Shown here one piece after another: positions 48,844 to 60,242 of a DNA stretch of 64,000 bases (its first letter is position 1; every line of letters starts with the position of its first letter). The stretch spans positions 1,054,001 to 1,118,000 of the forward strand of contig WTXG01000004.1 in NCBI GenBank assembly GCA_022496185.1, in the 5' to 3' direction. The notes under the pieces are model-generated. The model was given only the letters and a program-made list of their open reading frames with translations, did not search any database and was not told the origin of the DNA. The stretch comes from Multifurca ochricompacta. Taxonomy: Eukaryota > Basidiomycota > Agaricomycetes > Russulales > Russulaceae. A program made the position numbers and the translations under genes.

Positions 48844-49643
48844 GCTTCACTCAGAACTTTGATAGAATGATGGGGATGTTTGCCAGGGAACGAAGGGAGG
48901 AATCGTCGAAGGAAACGCCGCCCATCATTCCCGCTCTTATAAGTGTAGTGCATGCTATCAGTACTGGGAACTACCTCAGGTGATCTGTTCTCGCCAGAGG
49001 AGAACCCCGTTCCAAATGACATTGTTCGAGCCCGGCATGGAAAAACAAAATGATAGAATGTGCGAACTGTGCATGGCCTGGCGTCAAGGGAAAAAGGTAT
49101 TGCACGATGCGCTGGCATAGTTCATGCGCTGTCGCCTTACGGCTGGAGGGAGAGCATGGGATAGAAGCTCACGTGTGTATGGACGGCGAGTTAGAAGTGG
49201 TGCATCATCTAGCTTTCAAAGTCCGGCATGCCAGATAGCTAAACAGCCGGATTCTCACGATGTCGCCATATGGACCTGTCCGGGGGGTGTGAGCCTAATT
49301 GCATGGTGAGAGGTGGTCGAATTGTAGTGCCTTTGTCCAGTCAAAAAAGCTCGATTGGCAATGTGCATATTACGGGCGCTGGATTGCCGTAGATCGAAAC
49401 CGTGGTGGCCGCGCCTGTGGTGCATTGTTTCGTGCAATTTAATATTTAATAAGTATAATTGTGTGCCAGCCAACCCATCGTGAAGCCGAAGAGAAACAGG
49501 GAAAAGGCCATATGGAACTTCATAAACATGGAGATTGTGAGAGAACGAGCAGACGCAACCCTCGCAAGTGCGTGCCTTTTGGGTGCCTTGTGGGTGGTGT
49601 TTGGTTTGGACAGACGTCACGTGGATTAATTATTTAAGTAGGA
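48844..49643. other. Intergenic region upstream of chitinase
   Basis: Holds the chitinase promoter; no gene or clear repeat recognised. Confidence 0.4.
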
Positions 49644-49727
49644 GGTTCAGTGGTCTAATGGTTATGATTTCTGTCTCACACGCTTACAGCTCACAGAAGG
49701 TTCCCGGTTCGATCCCGGGCTGAACCA
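49644..49727 (+). tRNA. tRNA-Val (CAC) with a short intron
   Basis: Acceptor GGTTCAG pairs perfectly with CTGAACC. A-box region TGGTCTAATGG, anticodon stem TCTGT/ACAGA, loop CTCACA with anticodon CAC after U33, then about 11 nt of intron at the usual place. T-arm CCCGG-TTCGATC-CCGGG is perfect. T-rich sequence follows at once (CTTTTTATTTTAT), a good polymerase III stop. Confidence 0.9.
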
Positions 49728-50329
49728 CTTTTTATTTTATATTTATTTTAATATTTTTACACAATACTACTTCTCTACTCCTACTCTCCTACTTCTCTAC
49801 TTCTACTTCCACTACACCGTTACATACCACGCCTCTCTCAGAACCGCCCGTTTTAATTCAAAATGTCTTCAAGTCAGGCAGTCACTCACACCCATACTTC
49901 ATGAAACTGGGGCATCGGTACCGGGCTCAGTAGACTGCATGCAGACTACATACCTGCATAGGATGAAAGTGGGCAGGTAACTAAACAAATGGACCCAATC
50001 GTGCGATGACGGGTTACCTGAAGTCATTTATCCCTTCCATCCACGAATAACCTATTGCATTCGACAATCATTTCAGGGCATGCTGACCTTAGCCCAAGCC
50101 CTGGTATATTGCAACACGACGTTCTCGCCCGTCAAATCGGTCAATTCCAGAACCCCAAAATAATGAGCTATAGTAGTGCGGCTCTCTTTCTAAAGCTTTT
50201 TTCATATGAGGAAGGGGAAAGAGGGGGAATGCAAATCTACCATTCATGCCTCGTGCCCCTCGCGTCTTCTTGGGGCTCCGTTTCTCAGACAAAAGACAAA
50301 AGGCAGATGGCAGGTAGGCAGCCTGCCTT
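49728..50329. other. Intergenic, no feature seen
   Basis: AT- and CT-rich just after the tRNA, otherwise featureless; contains the 3' flank of the Hsp20-like gene. Confidence 0.4.
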
Positions 50330-51566
50330 TCACGCTCTCCTCGGCACGTCAATTACCAGAAGTCCATCCTCGCCAAAACGCGCTCGCACGGTTCTCAGAT
50401 CGACGCCTGACGGGGGGAAGGCAACGTTCCACTCATAATGACCTGCAATCATCCATCGAAAGCGACCGGACCCGTCCGAACATGTTTCAGCATGTAATGT
50501 TAATGAAGGGCCATCGACTTGCCGCCGCAAAGCCAAAAAAAAATAAAGGGAGGGGGAAAGAAAAAAGCAAACAAAAAAAAACAAAACTCACAGTCATGCT
50601 CCAGATGCCAAGCATCTGCAACTACCGCGAGCCGACCTCCGCGTCTTGCAGAGACGGTAATCATTTCGGGGGCTAGAGGTGTGCCTCCCGGGCGCGGCAA
50701 TACGATCGACAACACATAGGACGTGGGAGATGTCTCTATGCGAGCAGGGGGAACGTTAGGACCCGCTCCGCGACGGGCATGCGCGAGAGGCGATTCCGGG
50801 CGGCACGCGGGGAAATCCCGCAATGTCCCCCTTGATACCGATGTGGCGTCGTCCACGCTTTTCGATGGTGACGATGATATCGCGTGCTGCTGCTTCTGCT
50901 GCTGCTGCTGCTGACTGGAACGTGTTGGCGGCCACCTTATTGTTTCCGTCGCTGTTTCCGTGGAGACGACTGCGGCGACAGGTGGTGGTAGTGGTGGTGT
51001 TGGTGCGTTGTGGATGATCGTATGGGTGACACACCGTCTCTCTCGATCGCGCGTTCTCTCTCCTCCTGGTGTGGTGAACGTTGATGACAGCGCTCGTGGA
51101 CGGACACCCACACCTACATTCATGCGGGTTTCTATTTCAAAAAACTTAGAAATTAAAAAAAAATAAACACGCTGCTGCAACCCGCAGCAAAAGGTAAGGC
51201 TCGAGGGGGTAGTTCTTAATTGTGGTGATGGCAACGTGCATTGAATGCCATGCCACTTCACACACACACGCATGCACTCGGGAGGAACTCACCAAGTCTA
51301 GGAACGTTCAACATCATCGTTGGGGATAAGCCATCGACCTTCCCGGCTATGATCCCGTAAACATGAACCTTCTTCCGGGCCGACGCTGGGGTCAGAGTCG
51401 CATAGTAATTTTGTCCATGTCCACGTCCACGTCCATGGCGATCTTTATCTTCATCATCCCAAGTCCCGCTCGGGCCACCGTAGAGTCTCACCGGTGTTGT
51501 TACCGCGCGTGAGCGCACGCGCGGCGCGATGTTAAGTTGCTGAGGTTTAGAAGGTGTGAGGAGCAT
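50330..51566 (-). CDS. Hsp20-like (alpha-crystallin-type) protein
   Basis: Three exons, 51566-51293, 51131-50592 and 50442-50330, give 308 residues. The tail carries an alpha-crystallin-like fold: SYVLSIVLPRPGGTPLAPEM, ITVSARRGGRLAVVADAWHL, then across the last intron HYEWNVAFPPSGVDLRTVRA and the A-x-x-x-x-G-x-L signature RFGEDGLLVIDVPRR. The N-terminal 200 residues are low complexity, with a Gln run (QQQQQQKQQ) and Arg/Pro-rich parts, much longer than the arm of classical small heat-shock proteins. The last intron (about 150 bp) is unusually long for this genome and T/A-rich. It may act as a chaperone or as a developmentally used Hsp20-domain protein. The domain call is fairly sure, the function less so. 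Confidence 0.75.
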
Positions 51567-52089
51567 TTCGAAAAAAAAAAAGAAATAAGTGCAGAAAAGT
51601 CGCCGGTTCGAATGTCCGCCCATAAAGCCCAACAGTTCTAGATCAAACCACTGACTGTCCGTCCCATCTGTGGGTTGGTCCCAGTCCTAGCCTGATTGTG
51701 TTGGTCGACAAATGGATAACCGGGCAAGGCACTTTACTCACCACTCAAGTCTTTCCAAAAACAACACTTCCGATAAGAGATGCATAATTTCTGGAGCGAT
51801 ACGCGACCAGGAATAACAACAAAAAGTAGTAGTATCATTAGAGAGCTTACGCGCTCGAGGGAAAGGGAAAGGGGGGAACACCGAAAAAAAATAGTTCATA
51901 TAGCATTGGTTGTAGCTGGTTGTACACGAGAGTTTTTTTTTCTTTTTACCAACCTGGTAGTCACTTGACATAACCCAATCTTCTAGATATCACAAGTGAT
52001 AACGCGCGTGTGCGCACAATCAGAGAGGAAGGTGGTAGGTAGAGGAAGGGATTATATAGCGTTGTTTGTTTGACACTGACACCAATGAT
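51567..52089. other. Intergenic between Hsp20-like start and ABC transporter stop
   Basis: Promoter region of the Hsp20-like gene; no gene recognised and no convincing heat-shock element array seen. Confidence 0.4.
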
Positions 52090-55000
52090 TCACCGCTTTT
52101 CACGGACAAAGACGTGGAGCACGACGAAACTCGAGGCAGTGAAAGTGACAAAGAAAATACCGAGTAACGAGATGTTCGGCCACCAGAACGACTGCGCACG
52201 CAGACCGAACGTGGAGAGGATCGTGGCTGCGGGGACGTCGAGCTCAACTCCGTACTTGTCCCATGCGGGTTAGAGAGCTAATTTAGCGTTGAAGGAAGAG
52301 AAAGAGTGCACACCTTATCTTCCTTAAGTTGCAGGAAGCGAAGCTCATTGACAGCGAGAGCCTCGAACGCGGCATGGAAGAAGGAAACCGTATGCAACCA
52401 TTGTAACCAAGGCTTGACTTTGGAACGGTTAATCAAGAGACCGGTGAACAACAAGCTTGTAATGGCACGGATTCAGTACGTCATGCACCACAGATGCGAG
52501 AATCGAGAATGAGTGTCGAGCGCTCACTTGAACAGCATGACCATCGTGCCAATCAGACTCGCGACGCTCGTGTTTGCGCATGCGATAGAGATGAGCAAGA
52601 TGACGCTCGCCGTGGTCAGGTTGAAGAGTACGAGTGTGAGAATAAACTTCCAGAAAGCTGCCACTGTAGGCACGAAGCCGACAAGCCCATACACGATGCC
52701 TCCGAAGAGCAACGGCGGGACGACGCGCAGTGGAAAAATGTCAAATAGAACCTGTAATAGTGTCACATTTCTGTCTCCAAAAAAAAAAAAAAGGGGTTAT
52801 CCATACCTTGGATGTGAAGTATGTGAACGAGGAATAATATCCGTTTGATCTTAAGGCACTATGCGTGAGTGGCCCGTAATGGCTGTCAGGAACATTAAAG
52901 TCAGACCTTTCCCGCATGAAAAGGATCCGTTCGTTGGCAAATAAACCAAGACTTGACAAGCACGAGAAGCCAAATAGTGCCAAGGTGAAAAAGAAAACGC
53001 CTACAGATCCGCCATCAGATGTCTGAGACGCTTACACCAGCATAAGGACCGAGATACGCACCTAATCTATTTTGGAATCCACCGATATCATCGGATACAT
53101 TATGATAGAACAGACCACAGAGCACTGCAGTGTCGTTGAGTCCCAGCAGAGGTGGGCCGACCAACAGGATATTAAAAGGTACTCACGTGCTGCTCCAATG
53201 GCTGCCGAATACTGAAACGTCAAAAGTGCGGGGTCGCGGTACATATTTTTGAAAGCCCGTCCACTTAAGATCCTGAATTGCGTTGCCCACGTCGCGCGCT
53301 TGCGCCCGCGGAGCAGCACGCTCTCGGCCGCTACGTCCGGTAACTCGTCGCTTCCCTCCGGTCCTTGTGCGGGCTGCGCAACTGCGTCGATGTCAGTATG
53401 AATCGCAGCCGCGATGTCGCTTGCGGCATAGGCATCAACGAGCGCGGAAACATGGGGCGTGAGTGGTAGCCCCGAGTCGCTGCCATGTGCGGTGCTGAGT
53501 GAGACTACCTCGAGAAGCTGCGAGGTCTTTCTCTGAAGGAAGCCTTCACCCTTTCCGTTTCCAAGGCGCCGTACTTGCAGTTCTGTTTCATCATCAGCGG
53601 AGCTGGAAGACTGGCCACCGCTTGAGACATGAGACTCGCGGCGTGGAGGAGGAAGGGCTCGTTCCTCGTCACGTAGGGAGGCAGATGCTGTTGCTCCGCC
53701 AGCCGGGGAAATCACACCTGTGGAGGAAGTCCCAGAGCCTTTGGATTCCTTCTCGGTCGAAGCAGTAAGGTCAACTGTATAAACTCATCACTAGATAGCA
53801 CCAGTAAACATAAGGATGAAGGCGCACTGAGGTAATCTGCAATGTTGAATCCTGGGGGGCAATGCTGTCCAATAGAATCGAAATACGGTTGACATTTGGC
53901 AAATTCCCCAGCATATACGAGACGGCCCTGAGCGAGAAGTAGAAGCTGGTCAAAGAGAGCAACTATATTACTGCGTGGCTGGTGGATCGTAAAGATGACG
54001 GTGCGGTTGTAGTTGCGCGCGAGTGAGACTAGACTTTCTATGACATTATATGCGTTGTACGCGTCCAAGCCTGAGAAATGTGTCATGACAAGGGCACGGC
54101 GTTATAATCTACGAGACGTACCACTTGTCGGCTCGTCAAGGAACAGGATAGATGGGCTAGTTACCAGTTCGCACGCAATTGAGACGCGGCGCTTCTCTCC
54201 TCCAGAAATGGAACGATGACCTGCGGGAAGCTCAATCAACGCGCAGCAAAAGATGGTACAGCCACTCACCAGAGTCTCCAATCCTTGAATCCTTGATCCC
54301 GAGGATACCCAACTCGTTCATCGTCTCTAACGTCCTAAACTGCTTCGCTTCGATACTCATGTCCCTCGGCAACCTCAACAAAGCGGAATACAGGATAGTC
54401 TCATAAACGGTGAGTGTGCTCATGAGCGTATCTTCCTGGTCCACAAACCCGATGACTTTCCTGAAGTCTGCATCTGAGACCTCTCGACCATTAACAAGTG
54501 TCGTTCCCCCAACCAGGCCTCGCTTGCGTTTGCGCGCGAGGATGTCGAGGAAAGTCGACTTGCCAGCACCCGAGGCACCCATAATTGCGAGCACTTGACC
54601 TGGACGCACAGAGCCGGTGATGCCTTCAAGGATTGACCGACCATTAAGGGTATAGGAGATATTGGAGAAATGGAGCGTTGCAGGGACATGATCCGTCATA
54701 AGCTGCGAGACCTCCGCGTCTGGTAAACGGATCGCTCCGATGTCTGATTTCCGCGCACGACCAGCGTACCAAAGCGCTGGAGGGCTGATAGTTGGAAGGA
54801 GGTAGAGTAGAAGTAAAACGACATACCTGCTGAAATTAAAACGGCAGTTAGTCCTGCTCCGGCCACGCTCAGCGCAATCCATCGTGTATTGTTGGGTTTA
54901 GGTGGTCGCTGTACAAGGATTTTTTAAATGGGGTGGGGTTCGAGAATGGCTTCACGTACAATATAACCAGGAACCTGGCTGTAGTGTAGACATTCGCCAC

Positions 55001-56232
55001 CTTCGCAAGTCAAAGAAATGTATCGGTCACCAAAGATATCATTGATCAATTGGTTCATCGCTGGTTCCTCGAATTTGCATCCATTTCCAGTCTTGCAGCT
55101 GAAAGTGGCAGGTCCCTTAATCTCCTCTGTCAAAAACTCGCCAATGTCTATTCGTCTTTGAGCGCAGTGCCAAAAACAGAGGACCAAGCACCTACCTACG
55201 CTGCCATCCTCACCGCATATGAATCGTCCAGGCACGCAGCTACACTTCATTTTCTCACACCGATACGATGTAGTATTGCTATCGTATCCTGGGATAACTT
55301 CCGTTTTGCAAGAACTAAGCGCGCAGTAGAACGACTCGACTTGAGCAGTCCAAAACTGAAAGTCACACGTCGCATCACTCTTGTCGCAGCTGAACGTGAC
55401 CTGAGGAGGGCGGTCAGGTAACATATCAAGAATTTTGCGATCTGTATAACACGCGTTAGTAGGGGCGAGAACGTGGATGAATATATGCGCACTGGTAACA
55501 TCGCAAAACTGGTGATTACTGAAAACAGTCTCGCCGCTTTTGTAGCAAGTCATGTTAACTGAGTCCGTGGCATCTAAGGAGGTAATGTTGCCACGGATGG
55601 GGAAGTTCACGCAGGCGTTGTCGGTTTGGCAGACTGACCAGGAGTCAGATGATAGCAGAGAGGGAAGGAAGACGAAGACGAACCATTGCAATTGGTTCCT
55701 CCCCAACCATCCTTACACTGACATTCCTTCCCATCTTCACGTAGGTGCCGCTCTTCGCCATCCGCGAGGGAGTCACATTCTGAGCGAGTACACGATGGAT
55801 TAGGAGCCTGAATCTAGAATGTTTTAGAAAGGCCGCGTACGTGGGGTCAAGCAGTCTATGCCACCCCAACCGGGCGGACAATTGCATTGACCATTGTAGG
55901 GGTCGCATTCTCCATACTGGCCACAAGTAAATGCGGGGAGCATGCAGTTGAAGCAGGGGGGGCATTTCTCTGTCCCAAAACCGACGCGTTAGAAACCTTT
56001 CAAGCTGTGTATTGTGGGTGACGGACGTATACCTTTTGAAGGAGCGAGACTATCGAGTGTCTTTCGAAGTTGATTAATCGAATAGGATCCTACTAACCAT
56101 AGAAACAACTAAACATACGGATGATTGATAGCTTGAAACGTCATAGTAGGAGCTGTTACTTCTTCTTGCCTTGGCATTGATGGTTGATACGAGGCAAAGG
56201 GCTATTAATGATGCCCTTAACCTGAGGAGCAT
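52090..56232 (-). CDS. ADP1: ABCG (White)-family half transporter with N-terminal EGF-like region, Adp1-like
   Basis: Membrane ATP-driven transporter of the yeast Adp1 type; substrate unknown. The start at 56232 gives [20 protein letters not shown], a signal peptide. A luminal Cys-rich region follows: [36 protein letters not shown] (EGF-like) and [21 protein letters not shown] membrane segment ([19 protein letters not shown]) precedes the ATPase: Walker [17 protein letters not shown]-loop [11 protein letters not shown] signature [11 protein letters not shown], Walker [13 protein letters not shown] and switch histidine FTIHQPRS. A Ser-rich linker comes next, then a six-helix ABCG domain ending [10 protein letters not shown]. 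Multiple introns; total near 1000 residues as in the family. It is divergent from ALG12 with 202 bp between starts. Confidence 0.92.
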
Positions 56233-56434
56233 GGTTGAGATGGGGGAAAGGAGGAGGTAGAGAAGGGGAAGTATTTGTCTGTTTGGGGCTTCTCCGGAGG
56301 ACCATTTCCTATCCGTGAAGGTCGAGGTCGCGTCAAGCAGCTCAGGGGCCGAAGCGGTCCGTTCAGGCACAGAGCGTACCAGTAGAACCCGACTCTTTCT
56401 CTTTCCTCGTATCCCTCAACTGGTAGTAAGGCAG
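56233..56434. promoter_or_regulatory. Shared 202 bp divergent promoter (Adp1-like / ALG12)
   Basis: The two start codons face away from each other with 202 bp between. An in-frame upstream ATG for the transporter at 56370 would leave only 64 bp and is less likely. No TATA box is obvious. Confidence 0.55.
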
Positions 56435-58418
56435 ATGAGCTTGGTGCTTGACGCTCTCATCTATGCAGTCGCATGGGCGCACGTTCTACTTGCTCCATAC
56501 ACGAAAGTCGAGGAGAGCTTCAACCTTCACGCCGTACACGACATCATTCTACACGATCTCCATCATGACGGGCTTTGGAAGGTGAGAATACTCAGCCACG
56601 TTATAACATCTCATCTCACAACACGACTACCCTCACTCCCCAGTTCGACCATAAAGTCTTTCCTGGAGCCGTGCCACGCTCATTTGTGGGCAGCATAATT
56701 CTCGCATGGCTCTCTAATCATATCGTTCGGCTCGCAAATCATCTTTCCCTCATCACCTCCAAGTCTGACCTCCAAATAGTCAGTTCGTATTTTCCCTTCA
56801 ATCCCTACGTGCCGTGGCTGATTCGGGCCAGTTCGTCTCACCCTCGCAAGTATAAATGCTCAGGGACTTTGCTTCCTTCGACGCGCGGTTGCGCGCCGTT
56901 TCGGGCGTTCGACGTCCCTCCTGTTCACTCTCATCACTGTCAGCCAATTCCACATACCATTCTGGATGGGAAGAACTTTACCCAACATGTTTGCACTGCC
57001 ATTCGGTGAGTTATGCATTCCAATGATATGTCACACATCCCTGATGCTTTCCACCTGTAGTAAATGCTGCGATTTATTTACTGCTGGAACGTGGGGACAG
57101 GGCGACCCGGACGACCCGCGCGTCTTTGGCCATTGGACTGTTGGCATTTGCTGCAGTGGTGATTCGTGCAGAGATTGCTGGCCTCCTCGGTCTCTTTGCC
57201 GTTCAATTGCTAGCGGATGGTAGCCTCTCCGTTGCGCGTCTCATCAAAATTGGCATCATCTCGAGTCTAGCCTCTATCGGTGTGCATCTATTCTCCCCGT
57301 TCCCGTTTTTTGTCCATACTTAATTTTATACACTTCGACTCCGTAGCGCTCACAATCTCAATTGACTCATATTTTTGGGATCGTTGGCCTCTCTGGCCTG
57401 AGCTCTTTAGCGTCTACTTCAACGTGTATGAAGGCAAGAGCACCGAATGGGGTGTTGGTGTTCTCTTTATATTTCTGGCGTGTTATTTAACCCTCAACCC
57501 CGCACAGGTGTCACCTTTCTGGACTTATTTCTCAACCTTCCTCCCGCGACTTCTCATGGCCACCGAGGTATTTATCCCGATCGGATTTGCTTGCGACGCC
57601 CGTATCCGCACGCTTGTCCAACCTGCGCTGTTCTTCACCTTCCTCATGAGCTTCCTCGGCCACAAAGAATGGCGTTTCATCCTGTACGTCGTGCCAATAC
57701 TGAACATCGCTGCTGCACATGGCGCCAGAAAATTGTGCGCCTTTTTTCCCCCGTCGATAAATATCAATTTTTAAGAGCCATGATAACACAGGATCAGCAA
57801 ACGCAGGGGAAGCTTCCTGGGTCGGCTAACTTTACTTATTGTCGTGGGCGCTCTCGCTCTCAACACAGCGGCAACCACCTTCCTCACGCGTGCCTCGATC
57901 GCCAATTATCCAGGCGGTAATGCGCTTGAAAGGCTAAATAAGCGATACACGAACTCTCCACACGGTAAGGAGCTACATTTCTACCCGTACCGGTCTGCGG
58001 GCGCTAAACAGCAGGTAATGAACGCCCACCGATAGTGCATGTTCATATCTCCAACCTTGCCACCCAAAGCGGCGCCTCGCTCTTCCTCCATACGCATGCA
58101 CCGCCGTACTGGTCACGCGTGGGCACTCTCCCTCCAGCCACCTCCGTTTCCTACCGATGGGTCTACAATAAGACGGAGAATCTCACACCAGTTGACGTCG
58201 CGTACGATTCGCCATTTACCCACGTGATCGCGGAGAGCAGGGACGCCCTGCCGACCGGCCAGTGGGAGATCGTCGAGGTGATAGACGGGTTCGTGGGGTG
58301 GAAGGTTCGGAGGGATGTGCCGGGCGTTGTGAGAGAGAAGGGATTGAAAGGACTGTGGGACGTCCTGGAGATGAAGAAGGAGGATAAGTTGTGGATTTTT
58401 GAGAGGCGTAGGGGGTGA
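56435..58418 (+). CDS. ALG12: Dolichyl-P-Man:Man7GlcNAc2-PP-dolichol alpha-1,6-mannosyltransferase (GT22)
   Basis: Adds the eighth mannose to the lipid-linked N-glycan precursor in the ER lumen. The start at 56435 gives MSLVLDALIYAVAWAHVLLA, then the family acid motif PYTKVEESFNLHAVHDI. Later exons give FPGAVPRSFVGS, RLTLASINAQGLCFLRRAV, FHIPFWMGRTLPNMFALP, DSYFWDRWPLWPELFSVYFN and the GT22 motif GHKEWRFILY. The intron after LQIV (about 56783-56834) is set by restoring this family frame. The last intron (about 57967-58034) joins SPH to VHVHISNLATQSGASL. Many hydrophobic segments fit a polytopic ER protein. A copy of the last exon sits about 17 kb away at 40868-41352. Confidence 0.95.
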
Positions 58419-58718
58419 AGTGCGAAAAGAAAAGAAGTGCATGCTCACGTGTTCCTCTCAGATGATAATCATAACCATAGCCCCATAGCCATACACTTTG
58501 CTTGGCTGGGTGTGCCCTTGAGAGCTGTGTATGCTGTGTACTTATGGTCATGTGACAAACGACTAGATAAGCCCCAAAATTCAAGGTGATGGTCTCAGAA
58601 CAGATAGAATGCCAGATGGAGACTGGGGAGGGACTATTGGGGATGTGAATATAAAAGTGGAAAGTGGGCGCGCGAATCCACGCGTCGAAATTCTACATCT
58701 CCTACATCTCACAGCAGC

Positions 58719-59090
58719 GGCGCCAGCTTCTCGTCTCCCAGTCACGCCCGAAGGCCCATGCCAGATCCGCCGATCGAACATTTATATTCACTCTGCCATT
58801 ATTCCGCGCTTGTCGGAGTCAATGAGTATGAGTGAGTTCACGAACGAACCGTTAGGTGGTGAAAATGGAGTAACTGCACTTCAGTGACAGCGGCGCCAGC
58901 TTCTCGGATCCCAGTTGCCCCCGAAGACTCATGCCAGATCCGTCGATCGACCATTCATATTTATCATCTACCATTCCGCACCGGCCGAGGTCAGTGAGTA
59001 TGTGTGAGTATCACGAACGAACGTTAGGTGGTGAAAATATGGAGTAACTGCACTTCAGTGGCAGCGGCGCCAGCTTCTCGGATCCGTATT
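58719..59090. repeat. 173-174 bp tandem repeat (two full units plus a start)
   Basis: GGCGCCAGCTTCTCG starts at 58719, 58892 and 59066, and each unit contains CCAGATCCGNCGATCGA, CATTCCGC-like and TTAGGTGGTGAAAAT stretches. The same GGCGCCAGCTTCTCGGATCC lies at the outer edge of gene copy B (about 39574-39596, reverse), so the repeat overlaps the end of the inverted-repeat element. Confidence 0.85.
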
Positions 59091-59209
59091 GGTTCAATGT
59101 GGACACAACACTTTCCTTCCTTTTCTTTACCATCATTTGTTATAAAACGACATTGACCAGGAGAAGGAGATGACACAAACCAGCAGAAGTTCTCTTCCTC
59201 AAGCTCCAG

Positions 59210-59961
59210 ATGGTTAATAACAGTCTACAGCCAGCAAACTCCGTCCCTCGCCAGTCCGAGTCGCATGATCATATGTTCCATACTGTTAGAGTTGGTCATT
59301 GCGTCCTCCTGTCTGCACGCGCTCACCGACACCCATCGTCTTTTAGACCATTCCGATTTCAGGTGACGTTCATGATAATCAAATACCCCCGCCAGTCAGG
59401 GATATGGACTCACAAGGTCGACCCCACGACCCCCTCTACATGAGCAGAGGTCCTCCTGACATGGGGTTTCATTACCCTCCAGTGTCGAATGTGAGTTTGC
59501 ACTCATATATATAATGTCATGCTTTTCAGCAGCAATACCTTGCACAGAATGCCATGCCCCCATATATATATCACAATGTAGGAGCTACCCAAGGTACTAC
59601 AGCCCAAGCACAAGTCGTCACTCCCGTGTGTTCCATATTTTCTTTCTTTCTTTCTTTCTTTCTTTCTTTCATATATACACATATCTCTGACATTCTGACT
59701 GTTTCATGACAGGAATTTCAAGGAAATGGTGGATTAGGTTATGCTCCTCAGTACACTGCACCAGTGCCTACTGGAGTGCTTCCTAATGAATGGCCTCATC
59801 AGGCCCCCATTCCTAACGAGCCAGCAGCAGAACGTTTTCGACGTCTCGCCAGCCGCTACCTGCACCACCCCGATTCACTGGTTCACATGGTTGACATAGA
59901 ACTAGACAACACTGGTCGGTTCAAGATGGTGATCACGCTCCAACTAGCTGACATACTCTAG
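59210..59961 (+). CDS. Unknown small multi-exon protein of the inverted-repeat element, copy C
   Basis: Best-preserved for reading the gene: MVNNSLQPANSVPRQSESHD, GDVHDNQIPPPVRDMDSQGR, PLYMSRGPPDMGFHYPPVSN, QQYLAQNAMPPYIYHNVGAT, then EFQGNGGLGYAPQYTAPVPT, the NEWPHQAPIPNEPAAERFRR block and VVITLQLADIL-type end (here MVITLQLADIL). About 165 residues. The last intron holds about seven TTTC units, the longest of the four copies. No known domain. Confidence 0.55.
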
Positions 59962-60242
59962 TTTTATCTCTTGCTATCACTTCTTAACTTCGAGATCCCT
60001 GCATTCGTAAACGATGTTCCTCTATTCCTAGTGTTGTATCTGCTGTCGCTAGTCCTGTCTCATTGCTATGAATGCTTATTCGATGTGTCCATGAACTTGG
60101 GATGTCGGGGTTTCTGTATGAATATGAATGCTGTTATTTGTTTCATTTTAAATCGATCTATATACCGCGTGAGCCGCGAGACAACTCAGCGTCCTTTCGT
60201 GACCGAGGGCTAACAGCTGGTGAGGTGTCTGAGTTGAGTTTG

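Noticed and set aside
56233..56370. Longer N-terminus of the Adp1-like protein from an ATG at 56370
   Set aside because: It would put 46 polar residues before the signal peptide and leave 64 bp for both promoters; the ATG at 56232 starts directly at the signal sequence.
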